Positions 1-6,943 of a DNA stretch of 23,558 bases are shown here, piece by piece. The notes beneath the pieces were generated by a model. It had not been told where the DNA came from, did no database searches, and worked only from the letters and a program-made list of their open reading frames with translations. The stretch's first letter is position 1. Every line of letters begins with the position of its first letter. Made by a program: the position numbers and the translations under genes. This stretch comes from a virus: positions 1 through 23,558 of the IMG/VR virus record IMGVR_UViG_3300001851_000409, one strand, 5' to 3'.

Positions 1-669
1 TCAACACCGAAATCTGATGAAACACCAAACCCTCCTCCAACAACCAGTGGTCGTAGTGGGCAACCATCTACCACAACTACTCGGCGTCCATCAACGCCTG
101 CCACACCAAAAATGACACAGCCAAGAAAAGTGATAGATGGCGAAGTATCGACAGATGATTTGAATAAATTTTCTGACGATCTTGCTAAAGGTAAAAATCC
201 AGTAGCAAAAAATCCACAACAACAAGCTGCCATTGATAGAATTAAACAAAGAATGCAGGATATCACAAAGGAAAACTTTGTATTTCATCCCGTATTCGGT
301 CTAGGAGAAATTTTAGTTATAAATGAAGATTCCTATGATGTTATTTTTGAACATGGCATTGAAAAAAATATTTCGGAAGTGGCGCTAAATTTTTTAGTAA
401 ATGAGGCATCTGATAACGTTGTGAACCAACTTCCGGTTGGGTCGGGTGCCTCTTCATTTAATAATGACGGAAATAATATTCAAATGAATCTGATGTTGAT
501 TGCTGATAAATCTGTTAAATTAGCTCAATTATTAAGTAATAATTCATCAACAGAAAATTGGGTTGAACAAAATGTGGAAAGTGCGTTAGATTACATAAAT
601 AACGTATTTGAATATCTAAATTATGGAAATCAAAATGTTGTTATAAATCCAACGATAAAAGAGCAATAA
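1..669 (+). CDS. Virion-associated protein (putative), 5' end outside the window
   Basis: The reading frame is open from base 1, so the gene begins upstream; the ATG at 112 is probably internal. The first 37 visible residues are rich in Pro, Thr and Ser and look like a flexible linker. Around visible residues 96-120 the pattern HPVFGLGEILV, followed by a V-I-F-E-H-G segment, resembles small KOW/Tudor-like beta barrels. The C-terminal part has WVEQNVESALDYI, similar to a Trp-containing helical motif common in virion proteins of T4-like cyanophages. The next gene starts 1 base after the TAA and the neighbours look structural. Function is unknown; structural role is inferred from context. Confidence 0.7.
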   Translation, partial: STPKSDETPNPPPTTSGRSGQPSTTTTRRPSTPATPKMTQPRKVIDGEVSTDDLNKFSDDLAKGKNPVAKNPQQQAAIDRIKQRMQDITKENFVFHPVFGLGEILVINEDSYDVIFEHGIEKNISEVALNFLVNEASDNVVNQLPVGSGASSFNNDGNNIQMNLMLIADKSVKLAQLLSNNSSTENWVEQNVESALDYINNVFEYLNYGNQNVVINPTIKEQ

Positions 670-670
670 A

Positions 671-925
671 ATGGCAGAAGCTACAGCTACACACACCGGT
701 AGAATTAAATCTAGTTCGCGTATAACAAAAGCTCTTCAAAAAGCTATTACGCGAGATATCGGTGTTGAATATAATTTTGAAGACGGAACGCAAGCTACAA
801 TTGAACCTTCTTTGGCCAAGAGAGCTTTAGCGTATTATCAAAAACTTTCGCCATTTGAAAAAGCTAAAGTAGCTAAAGAAATGCGAACTTCTTTTAAATC
901 ATTTCTTTCAATAGTAAAACGATAA
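671..925 (+). CDS. Small basic phage protein, unknown function
   Basis: 84 residues, basic, mostly helical, ending in KR. The ATG lies 1 base after the preceding stop, with a purine-rich AAAAGAG stretch as ribosome binding site inside the end of the previous gene, so the two genes are probably translationally coupled. No motif I can name. The Ser/Arg-rich start and the helical LAKRALAYYQKLSPFEKAKV segment suggest a small nucleic-acid or particle-associated protein, but this is only an impression. Its position between two putative virion genes is the main clue. Confidence 0.75.
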   Translation: MAEATATHTGRIKSSSRITKALQKAITRDIGVEYNFEDGTQATIEPSLAKRALAYYQKLSPFEKAKVAKEMRTSFKSFLSIVKR

Positions 926-937
926 GGTAAATAATAA

Positions 938-1789
938 ATGTCTCAATTTAGTAATAACGATGTAGCTTCAAATTCAGTTTTATGGGCGCCAGCACAATTC
1001 AATAAAACTGCAAATTCTGCCAACAGAGATACTCTTTTCACCAATACCACAGTAAGTGCATTTATAACAAATCAAACTGTTGGTATGTTTGGCATCGATG
1101 TTGCAGAGGCAAATGTGTCATCTGGAAATCTTGTGTCTGGTATAATTACTTATGCTGGCACGGGTTATACTGCAAATGCAGTTGTGACTTTAACTGTTAC
1201 AAATGGTGGAACAGGCGGTAGTGCCAATGCACAATCAAATTCAACTGGTAAAATTTCTGCGTTAAATGTAACTGCTGCGGGTTCTTCTGGTTATAAAACT
1301 AGACCAACCGTTGATATTGCTGCACCGGCTAATACTACTTTTAATGCTAATTCTGCTGTTTCAGAAGGTCCTAATGGCGGTGCTAATAGTGTAATTACTA
1401 TCTCATCTGCTGGTTTTTTTGTTGCGGGCGATCCTGTTCTTTATCAGGTGTCAGCTACAAATACAGCTATTTCCGGTTTGACTAGTGGCACCACTTATTA
1501 TATTCAATTTGCAAATTCAACCGTAGTTGCGTTGGCAAATACTCCAAATGGCGATAGAATCACATTAACAAAAGGATTGACACAAACCGGCCATGCTCTA
1601 CGTGGAATGCCGGCTACTGGTGTTGTTGTTGTTGGCGGCGCAAAAAATAATGGTGTTGCACACGCTGGGTGGGTAATTCGCACCGTTGGAACCGGTGGAA
1701 GAGCGGGCAGAACGACTCATGAAACCTTAGTAGCTATGGGATCAATGGGTAGCGATGCATCCGACGATTCTATTTTTCCTGATGCATAA
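938..1789 (+). CDS. Virion structural protein, beta-rich
   Basis: 283 residues rich in Gly, Ala, Thr and Asn. Two copies of a degenerate motif occur in the first half (AGTGYTANAVVTLT and AGSSGYKTRPTVDI), a G-Y-x-x-x-P-x-V pattern seen repeatedly in phage tail or head decoration proteins. The middle has the segment AISGLTSGTTYYIQFANST, typical of phage structural beta domains. The C-terminus (GWVIRTVGTGGRAGR, then ETLVAMGSM) resembles a conserved tail of virion proteins from marine myoviruses. AAGG lies 12 bases before the ATG. The exact place in the particle cannot be told from sequence. Confidence 0.8.
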   Translation: MSQFSNNDVASNSVLWAPAQFNKTANSANRDTLFTNTTVSAFITNQTVGMFGIDVAEANVSSGNLVSGIITYAGTGYTANAVVTLTVTNGGTGGSANAQSNSTGKISALNVTAAGSSGYKTRPTVDIAAPANTTFNANSAVSEGPNGGANSVITISSAGFFVAGDPVLYQVSATNTAISGLTSGTTYYIQFANSTVVALANTPNGDRITLTKGLTQTGHALRGMPATGVVVVGGAKNNGVAHAGWVIRTVGTGGRAGRTTHETLVAMGSMGSDASDDSIFPDA

Positions 1790-2076
1790 TGACTAAAATA
1801 TCGAAATTACCAACTGCAAATTCTGTTTCGGCCAACGATTATATAATTGTGTTGACAAATCCAACGACGCAAGCCGAAACAGAAAAAACTTTATTATCTA
1901 CATTATTTTCAAACGTTAATATTATTAGTGTCAATAATTTAATTGTTGCCAATAACTACACGCCGGCCAGTAATAGTGTTACTATGACGAAAGGAACTTT
2001 GTTTTTTTCCAATACTCACCTTTACGTTGCTATTTCTAACAATGTTTTAAGAAGAATTGCATTAGAAACATTTTAA
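1789..2076 (+). CDS. Small virion-associated protein (putative)
   Basis: 95 residues. The ATG shares its A with the TAA of the previous gene (TAATG), indicating coupling. The N-terminus (KISKLPTANSVSANDYIIVL) is like short phage structural proteins that begin with an I-S-x-L-P motif and a beta-rich domain. The C-terminal FFSNTHLYVAI also suggests beta strands. Probably a partner of the preceding structural gene; no catalytic motif is present. Confidence 0.7.
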   Translation: MTKISKLPTANSVSANDYIIVLTNPTTQAETEKTLLSTLFSNVNIISVNNLIVANNYTPASNSVTMTKGTLFFSNTHLYVAISNNVLRRIALETF

Positions 2077-2079
2077 TTT

Positions 2080-2475
2080 ATGTATATTGAAAATTTAACT
2101 GAAAAAAACTATATTTTGTATGCTGCCAAATACTATGATAATGTCAATTGTAGTAGTACAAAAGAATTTATGGATGATCTAGAAAGAATAATATACATAA
2201 AAAGAATTTTCAACAAATATAAAAAAAGTGGTTCAATACAAAGACGATTGGTATTGAACCACTTGACTGTTTTATATAATGTTTTCAATTCACAAGCAAT
2301 AACAAGAATTTTATTTCTTAAATTAAAAGACCATTGGTGTGTGTTAAAACCATTTTTATTATATTTAAATAAATTACCAAATTATGTAATGTGTATTGAA
2401 GATATAAATATTAATACAATTGACATTCCAATGGATGAAAAAATAATAGAAGTTCTGAGACGAAAAAATGATTAA
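2080..2475 (+). CDS. Conserved T4-like phage protein, unknown function
   Basis: 131 residues, helical, with YAAKYYDN near the N-terminus, then FMDDLERIIYIKRIFNKY, then RRLVLNHLTVLYNVF. This pattern resembles a small family in T4-like marine myoviruses, usually near structural genes; no function is known to me. The gene starts 4 bases after the previous stop. A perfect 14-bp inverted repeat (2226-2264) lies within the codons for the SGSIQRRLVLNHL region and is described separately. It overlaps the next gene by 8 bases. Confidence 0.7.
   Translation: MYIENLTEKNYILYAAKYYDNVNCSSTKEFMDDLERIIYIKRIFNKYKKSGSIQRRLVLNHLTVLYNVFNSQAITRILFLKLKDHWCVLKPFLLYLNKLPNYVMCIEDININTIDIPMDEKIIEVLRRKND
2226..2264. 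repeat. Intragenic inverted repeat, 14-bp perfect arms
   Basis: AAGTGGTTCAATAC (2226-2239) and GTATTGAACCACTT (2251-2264), with an 11-base loop, inside the gene at 2080-2475. The right arm is followed by GACTGTTTTATATAAT, so the RNA could form a weak terminator-like hairpin. Confidence 0.85.
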
Positions 2476-2935
2476 ACAAGACATAGACAATATACTTAAT
2501 CTACACGGATTTAGAAAAAATATTCGTTTCCAAGATGACAAGGAAATGAATGATGTATATTGCTATGAATTTTTGATTAGATTTTTGACTCCCTATGAAA
2601 AATGGCCAGCTTTTACCAGCGGTGTCATAGATCAAAATGGTAATATTTTAGTAACTAGAAGAAGAATGAGTTATAGACAAATCAAATCATTTACAAAATT
2701 TGATTTGTTAGTTTTAAAAATAAGAAAAATTATTGAGAAATCCCCTCAAAATTTTTTCATTAAAAATATGTCAACTCAATCATTTTTGTCATCTTTGTTA
2801 AAGGAATCTGAGGTTCCTGTTAATGTTTCTAGTGGTGTGGCACAAAAAGATATACCTATGCTTTTCGTGAAACGTAGAAATCCATTAACTAAGAAAGAAG
2901 ACGATAAAGATGGACGAATTATTAAACACAGCTAA
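2468..2935 (+). CDS. Conserved phage protein, unknown function
   Basis: 155 residues. The start overlaps the previous gene by 8 bases. The central part (WPAFTSGVIDQNGNIL, then RRRMSYRQIKSFTKFDLL) resembles a T4-like myovirus family with an A-F-x-x-G-I-I-D-x-x-G core. The C-terminal 30 residues are charged (RRNPLTKKEDDKDGR) and probably disordered. It overlaps the following holin-like gene by 26 bases, an arrangement fitting translational coupling. Function cannot be inferred. Confidence 0.7.
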   Translation: MIKQDIDNILNLHGFRKNIRFQDDKEMNDVYCYEFLIRFLTPYEKWPAFTSGVIDQNGNILVTRRRMSYRQIKSFTKFDLLVLKIRKIIEKSPQNFFIKNMSTQSFLSSLLKESEVPVNVSSGVAQKDIPMLFVKRRNPLTKKEDDKDGRIIKHS

Positions 2936-3410
2936 GCAAATAATAGCAACAGTAGCTCCAACGGTGGCAACCGCTTTAGGCGGCCCCTTGGGTGGTATGG
3001 CTATGAAAACTATAATGACGGCTCTTGATATTGATCCAAATACAGATGAAAAAACTGTGTTAGAACAAGTCAAAAAAGCCGATCCAGAAATGTTGTTCAA
3101 ATTAAAACAACTTGAACAGCAATTTGTTGTTCAAATGAAACAATTAGAAGTAAATGTGCAAGAATTGGAAGTAAAAAATTTAGATTCTGCACGTAATAGA
3201 GAGATACAACTTAAAGACAACACAAATAAATACCTTGCATATATAATTACATTTCTGTATGCAGTCATGCAGATTTGGTTATTGACTGGCAATATTTTAC
3301 CACAAGAAATGAGGGAGATTGTTATGCGGGCGTTAGGATCAATGGATGCTATATTGGTAATGGTGTTTGGGTATTATTTTGGTTCATCAATCGATAAAAT
3401 AAAGAAATGA
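2910..3410 (+). CDS. Holin-like membrane protein (GTA-holin/3TM type)
   Basis: 166 residues. The N-terminus has a small-residue hydrophobic helix (VAPTVATALGGPLGGMA, residues 15-31), then a long amphipathic helix (about 52-105), then two clear membrane segments (about 108-127 and 144-160). This order matches the Pfam family described as a three-TM holin for gene transfer agent release (PF11351), by recollection of the family layout rather than a search. A holin permeabilises the inner membrane at the end of infection. The next gene, a coiled-coil single-TM protein, overlaps it by 4 bases, which supports a lysis cassette. No endolysin is visible beside it. Ends in TGA. Confidence 0.7.
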   Translation: MDELLNTAKQIIATVAPTVATALGGPLGGMAMKTIMTALDIDPNTDEKTVLEQVKKADPEMLFKLKQLEQQFVVQMKQLEVNVQELEVKNLDSARNREIQLKDNTNKYLAYIITFLYAVMQIWLLTGNILPQEMREIVMRALGSMDAILVMVFGYYFGSSIDKIKK

Positions 3411-3730
3411 TGGAAAATAATACAAAAAATGTTGATGTACGTTTAACTCTTTTGGAACATGATTTAAACAAGGTGGCAGAAGTGTTAGCGAAGTTGGAAA
3501 CAACATTAGAAAAATTAGTTGACGTGTCAACATCATTAAAACAAATAATAGCTATTCATGAAATGAAATTTACTCACAAAGACGAAGATCATGAACTGAT
3601 GAAAACTCAATTTCTTGAACTTAAAAATAAAGTTCAAGAATTTGAGAAATTTCGTTGGTATGCGTATGGCGCATTTGCATTTTTTTCTTTATTGTCTCCG
3701 TTAATATATAAGTTCCTGTTCAAGATTTAA
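3407..3730 (+). CDS. Coiled-coil protein with C-terminal membrane anchor (XhlA-like)
   Basis: 107 residues, or 106 if the second ATG at 3410 is used. Residues 10-80 form a heptad-rich coiled coil and residues 84-105 are a single hydrophobic segment, leaving a very short C-terminal tail. This layout resembles haemolysin XhlA-like proteins that accompany holins. ATG overlaps the TGA of the holin gene (ATGATGG). Likely role: membrane-bound lysis helper; inferred from architecture and neighbour. A 17-position interrupted inverted repeat (3606-3646) lies inside the coding sequence. This is the last gene before a strong promoter. Confidence 0.6.
   Translation: MMENNTKNVDVRLTLLEHDLNKVAEVLAKLETTLEKLVDVSTSLKQIIAIHEMKFTHKDEDHELMKTQFLELKNKVQEFEKFRWYAYGAFAFFSLLSPLIYKFLFKI
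3606..3646. repeat. Intragenic inverted repeat, 16 of 17 positions paired
   Basis: CTCAAtTTCTTGAACTT (3606-3622) pairs with AAGTTCAAGAAtTTGAG (3630-3646); only the central t/t fails. The loop is 7 bases. It lies inside the XhlA-like gene. Confidence 0.85.
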
Positions 3731-3732
3731 GC

Positions 3733-3761
3733 TTGACACACTATGGCATGTATGTTATAGT
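3733..3761 (+). promoter_or_regulatory. Sigma70-like promoter
   Basis: A perfect -35 box TTGACA (3733-3738) is followed after 17 bases by TATAGT (3756-3761), one mismatch from the -10 consensus. Transcription would begin near 3768, about 26 bases before the ATG at 3794. It lies in the only sizeable gap between the structural/lysis genes and the replication/nucleotide genes, so it probably drives the module from 3794 onward early in infection using host RNA polymerase. Confidence 0.75.
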
Positions 3762-3782
3762 TTGTCTGTAAATATAGACAAA
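3761..3782. promoter_or_regulatory. Dyad over the transcription start: operator or 5' hairpin
   Basis: TTTGTCT (3761-3767) and AGACAAA (3776-3782) are perfect 7-bp inverted repeats with an 8-base spacer. They overlap the end of the -10 box and the predicted start site, where repressor operators commonly sit. In RNA it would also form a small hairpin just before the GGGGAA ribosome binding site. Confidence 0.45.
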
Positions 3783-3793
3783 CGGGGAATTAT

Positions 3794-4039
3794 ATGCCAA
3801 AATCATTCAAAGATTTTAATACAATTGCTGAAATTGATGATTATATTAAAAATCTTGTTTACATATTAAACGAAGTAAAATATCTTTGTGTCAATTATGG
3901 AACAATAGATGGCGCACATCACAAAATGTGGGTTATTGATCAAACTTTACGTCTTGTTGATGGTAGTGAATATGAAAACACAATAAAAAATTTATTGGAA
4001 GAATATGATATTGAGTGGGATGAGGGTATAGCACCGTGA
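3794..4039 (+). CDS. Small conserved phage protein (GAHHK / GIAP type)
   Basis: 81 residues, first gene after the promoter at 3733. GGGGAA lies 6 bases before the ATG. The motif GAHHKMWVIDQTLRLV (about residues 39-54) and the C-terminal WDEGIAP resemble a widespread small protein of tailed phages that has the same G-A-H-H-K-x-W core and W-x-x-GIAP end. No function is established as far as I know. The stop TGA overlaps the GTG start of the primase gene (GTGA). Confidence 0.75.
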   Translation: MPKSFKDFNTIAEIDDYIKNLVYILNEVKYLCVNYGTIDGAHHKMWVIDQTLRLVDGSEYENTIKNLLEEYDIEWDEGIAP

Positions 4040-5064
4040 GTGCATGGCTAGACAGAAAATACATTGATTTATCCTCTTCCGGATTGAGAAATTTTAAATG
4101 GAAATCTCCTTCCTTGGCGAATTGCAGTTGTCCACTGTGCGGGGATAGTATTAAAAATAAATTAAAAGCTAGATTTTATTTCTTTGAAAAAAATGATTCA
4201 TTCAATGTTTACTGTCATAATTGCAATGCGAGTTTTTCATTTTCATCCTTTTTGAAAGATTTCAATATTGTTCTATATGGAGAATATAATAAAGAAAAAT
4301 TTTTCGAGAATGCAACAAATTCAGAAATACGAAAAAGAGAATTTAATATAAACGAAAATTCTTTGAAAATTCCTGCTATATCTTTTTCAGATTCACGTAT
4401 TTCAAATTTAAAAAAGATATCGCAATTAAAATTAAATCATAAAGCCAGAATTTATGTGGAGAAAAGGAAAATTCCTTCCTATTACCATTATAAATTATAT
4501 TACGCACCAAAATTTAAACAATGGGTGAACGAAATAATTCCAGATAAATTTGATGCGACTTTTGATGAACCACGATTAGTAATTCCATTTTTTGATAAAA
4601 ATAAAAAAATGTATGCATTTCAAGGAAGAAGTCTGGATAATAGTGAACCAAAATATTATTCAATTGTAATTGATACCTCATATCCAAAAATTTATGGACT
4701 TGATAAAATCAATTTCAATAAACAATATTATATTGTTGAAGGTCCCTTGGATAGTTTATTTCTACCAAATTGTTTGGCTATGTCTGGTTCCCATTTTGAT
4801 ATAGGGTTGAAAAATATAAAAGAAAATGCTGTTATAATTTACGACAACCAGCCTAGAAATAAAGAAATATGCACCAATATGCAAAATTGCTTGAAAAATG
4901 GGATGAAAATAGTAATATGGCCAGACAATATATTATTCAAGGACATCAATGAAATGATAATGAATAATATTTCGGCGGAAACAATTTTAGATATTATTAA
5001 AAACAATACATTTTCCAGTATGGAAGCTGAATTAAGATTAAAACAATGGGTAAAAATTAAATGA
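4036..5064 (+). CDS. DNA primase, T4 gp61-like
   Basis: 342 residues, the same length as T4 gp61. Makes RNA primers for lagging-strand synthesis together with a replicative helicase (not in this window). An N-terminal zinc finger is visible: C32-x2-C35 and C60-x2-C63. The Toprim core follows with VEGPLDS (234-240, E235 being the probable metal ligand) and IIYDNQ with D270. The start is GTG at 4036, overlapping the previous stop by 4 bases; no closer ATG preserves the N-terminal region before the zinc finger. The next gene starts in an ATGA overlap. Assigned from the zinc finger plus Toprim layout, length and context. Confidence 0.88.
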   Translation: MSAWLDRKYIDLSSSGLRNFKWKSPSLANCSCPLCGDSIKNKLKARFYFFEKNDSFNVYCHNCNASFSFSSFLKDFNIVLYGEYNKEKFFENATNSEIRKREFNINENSLKIPAISFSDSRISNLKKISQLKLNHKARIYVEKRKIPSYYHYKLYYAPKFKQWVNEIIPDKFDATFDEPRLVIPFFDKNKKMYAFQGRSLDNSEPKYYSIVIDTSYPKIYGLDKINFNKQYYIVEGPLDSLFLPNCLAMSGSHFDIGLKNIKENAVIIYDNQPRNKEICTNMQNCLKNGMKIVIWPDNILFKDINEMIMNNISAETILDIIKNNTFSSMEAELRLKQWVKIK

Positions 5065-5375
5065 AAAATATTGAATTTACGAAAAATATTATAAATTTCA
5101 ATAAAAATTTTTTAATTGAGTTAATCGAAAACGGTAAAAAAGAATATAGAGATAAGCAATATTCAATTCATTTTAAATATAATTCTTTTCAATCATATTT
5201 TGATGAAGATAGAAATAAGTGGATAACACAAGTGTCTTGTATATTCACCGATTCAGAAAAATATTATTTGTTTACATATATGGCAACACACTCTTATAAG
5301 TATGAAGAAAAATTTAGCCATTTCATAGGTAAACAATCTACTAAGACAGTGGCGTGCGTACAATTGAAAGGATAA
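5061..5375 (+). CDS. Hypothetical protein after primase
   Basis: 104 residues, starting in an ATGA overlap with the primase stop, so probably translated by coupling. Rich in Lys, Asn and Tyr with an aromatic, apparently beta-rich middle (YNSFQSYFDEDRNKWITQ). No membrane segment, no Cys motif. I do not recognise the family. The arrangement suggests an early replication or takeover gene. Confidence 0.65.
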   Translation: MKNIEFTKNIINFNKNFLIELIENGKKEYRDKQYSIHFKYNSFQSYFDEDRNKWITQVSCIFTDSEKYYLFTYMATHSYKYEEKFSHFIGKQSTKTVACVQLKG

Positions 5376-5378
5376 AAT

Positions 5379-5558
5379 ATGTTTAAGCCGTGGCAACGTT
5401 TTTTAATAGGACTTTGCGAAATTATAGATGGATTTTCTGCTGTAGTAAGTCTAGGATTTTATCATTCAGTATTATCCTACTACATACAAAATAAATTTAT
5501 TTCTCATAATTATTATGAACATTCTTTAATTAATGTGAGGGAAACAGATAGTGACTGA
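5379..5558 (+). CDS. Small hydrophobic protein, 59 aa
   Basis: A complete short frame fills the otherwise empty gap between two genes: ATG at 5379, TGA at 5556-5558. It begins MFKPWQRFLIGLCEIIDGF and carries a hydrophobic stretch (FSAVVSLGFYHSVLSYYI, about residues 19-36). The combination of an early Trp-Gln, a GL..IIDG segment and LGFYH resembles small membrane-associated proteins found in many tailed phages. The start is 3 bases after the previous stop, and the end overlaps the next GTG start by 8 bases, the same packing as the true genes around it. Confidence 0.65.
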   Translation: MFKPWQRFLIGLCEIIDGFSAVVSLGFYHSVLSYYIQNKFISHNYYEHSLINVRETDSD

Positions 5559-5979
5559 AATAATTCCCTCTTTGATTGAAAAAAATACAATTTACACAAT
5601 GAAATATAATGGAGAAAATTTAATCAAATATAAAGGTAAGTGGGGAATTTCTACTAATAACAACCGCGATATTTTTTTTATCGATGATATTCACACCAGA
5701 AAATATGATGAATATTTCGATAATTTACAAAAACAAATGTCTCGCGTCGTAATATTTGTGGAACAATCATTGTTCGATGAAGATGACGTTGTTTACAGAA
5801 TTATGACAGGCGAGGAGATTTATTATGATTACTGGAATTTTTGGTATTCAAAAATGCTGAAAAAATTTGGCCCATCCCATGAATTGATAAATCTTCAAAA
5901 CTGTATCGAAGATTTCATTACAACATATTGGGCATGGGATGTTACCGATATTTTAGGTAACATTAATTCCGATGGCTAA
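5551..5979 (+). CDS. Hypothetical protein
   Basis: 142 residues with a GTG start (GTG ACT GAA) preceded by GAGGGAAAC, a good ribosome binding site. Aromatic and acidic; no Cys motif or membrane segment. I do not recognise the family. The last codons carry a small hairpin (5939-5963: ATGTTACC / GGTAACAT, 9-base loop) just before the start of the next gene, which overlaps by 8 bases. Confidence 0.6.
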   Translation: MTEIIPSLIEKNTIYTMKYNGENLIKYKGKWGISTNNNRDIFFIDDIHTRKYDEYFDNLQKQMSRVVIFVEQSLFDEDDVVYRIMTGEEIYYDYWNFWYSKMLKKFGPSHELINLQNCIEDFITTYWAWDVTDILGNINSDG

Positions 5980-6202
5980 TTTAAATTGTGTATTGTGTTC
6001 TGGCAGAGGGTATTACAGTTATGATGAAAATCATGGTAAATTTTGTGAAAATTGTTGCCTGCACAATAAAGGTTTCTGGTTATTGAAAGAACATTACGGA
6101 AAAAACAATGGGAGATATTGTTGTCTAGCGGGATGTGGTTTCACTATTGACAAAGATGAATTGCCCAAGTATAATAAAGCCAATATGAAAATTAAACAAT
6201 AA
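5972..6202 (+). CDS. Cys-rich zinc-binding protein
   Basis: 76 residues. Cys pairs CVLC near the N-terminus, CENCC in the middle and a later CCLAGC suggest one or two structural zinc sites. The first pair is in a C-x-x-C-x-G-x-G setting like DnaJ-type zinc modules (CVLCSGRGYY). It overlaps the previous gene by 8 bases. Too short for an enzyme; could bind nucleic acid or a protein partner. Family not identified. Confidence 0.65.
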   Translation: MANLNCVLCSGRGYYSYDENHGKFCENCCLHNKGFWLLKEHYGKNNGRYCCLAGCGFTIDKDELPKYNKANMKIKQ

Positions 6203-6211
6203 GGAATAAAA

Positions 6212-6904
6212 ATGTCATTTGAGTATTATGATGATTATGCGTCATGTAAAATTATAAGCATGACGAAAAGTTTCATAAAAAATTCAATTAGTTATGCTGA
6301 ATTATCCCCACAAGAATTTATTGCATATCAAGCAAGGGTCAGTAATCCAAGTAATCAGATGAACACTTTAACATCTGAAAAATTACTGATGTATTGTATC
6401 AAAAATAAACATTGGTCTATTTTTGAAATGTTTAATATCGGAATGGAAGTGAGAACTACACGAGACATTTCCCATCAAGCCATTCGTCATTCATCCCTGC
6501 GATTTCAAGAACAAAGTCAACGTTACGCAAATCCATTGGATTTTGATGATGGATTTGTTTTGAGAGAAGCAAGACTTCAAGATAATAAAAATAGACAAAA
6601 TAGTATTTCTGTGACGGATGATGAATTACAACAAGAATGGAAACAACGTCAATTAAATCAAATTCAATTAGCAAAAGATAATTATCTGTGGGCTATTGAA
6701 AGGGGAATCGCTAAAGAACAAGCAAGAGTTGTGTTGCCGGAAGGATTGACTAAAACAGTTTATTATGTCAATGCCACACTACGATCATATATTCATTATA
6801 TTCAAGTGAGAAATGATCCATCAACACAAAAAGAACATAGATTAATTGCCGAAAAGATGAAAAATAATTTACTCGAATATTTTCCATTTTTAGATAACCT
6901 GTAA
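6212..6904 (+). CDS. thyX: FAD-dependent thymidylate synthase ThyX
   Basis: 230 residues. Converts dUMP to dTMP with FAD/NADPH and methylene-tetrahydrofolate. The ThyX signature is at residues 92-105, RHSSLRFQEQSQRY; the usual form is RHRxxSxNExSxRY, so the third Arg is Ser and the sixth-position Ser is Arg here. The flanking SNPSNQM and HWSIFEMFNI are also ThyX-like. AAGGA lies 8 bases before the ATG. It is directly upstream of nrdA and nrdB, a usual phage arrangement for making DNA precursors. Length is normal for phage ThyX. Confidence 0.9.
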   Translation: MSFEYYDDYASCKIISMTKSFIKNSISYAELSPQEFIAYQARVSNPSNQMNTLTSEKLLMYCIKNKHWSIFEMFNIGMEVRTTRDISHQAIRHSSLRFQEQSQRYANPLDFDDGFVLREARLQDNKNRQNSISVTDDELQQEWKQRQLNQIQLAKDNYLWAIERGIAKEQARVVLPEGLTKTVYYVNATLRSYIHYIQVRNDPSTQKEHRLIAEKMKNNLLEYFPFLDNL

Positions 6905-6943
6905 TTCTAAATACAAAATCAAGAAAAAAATAAAGGAAAATAA

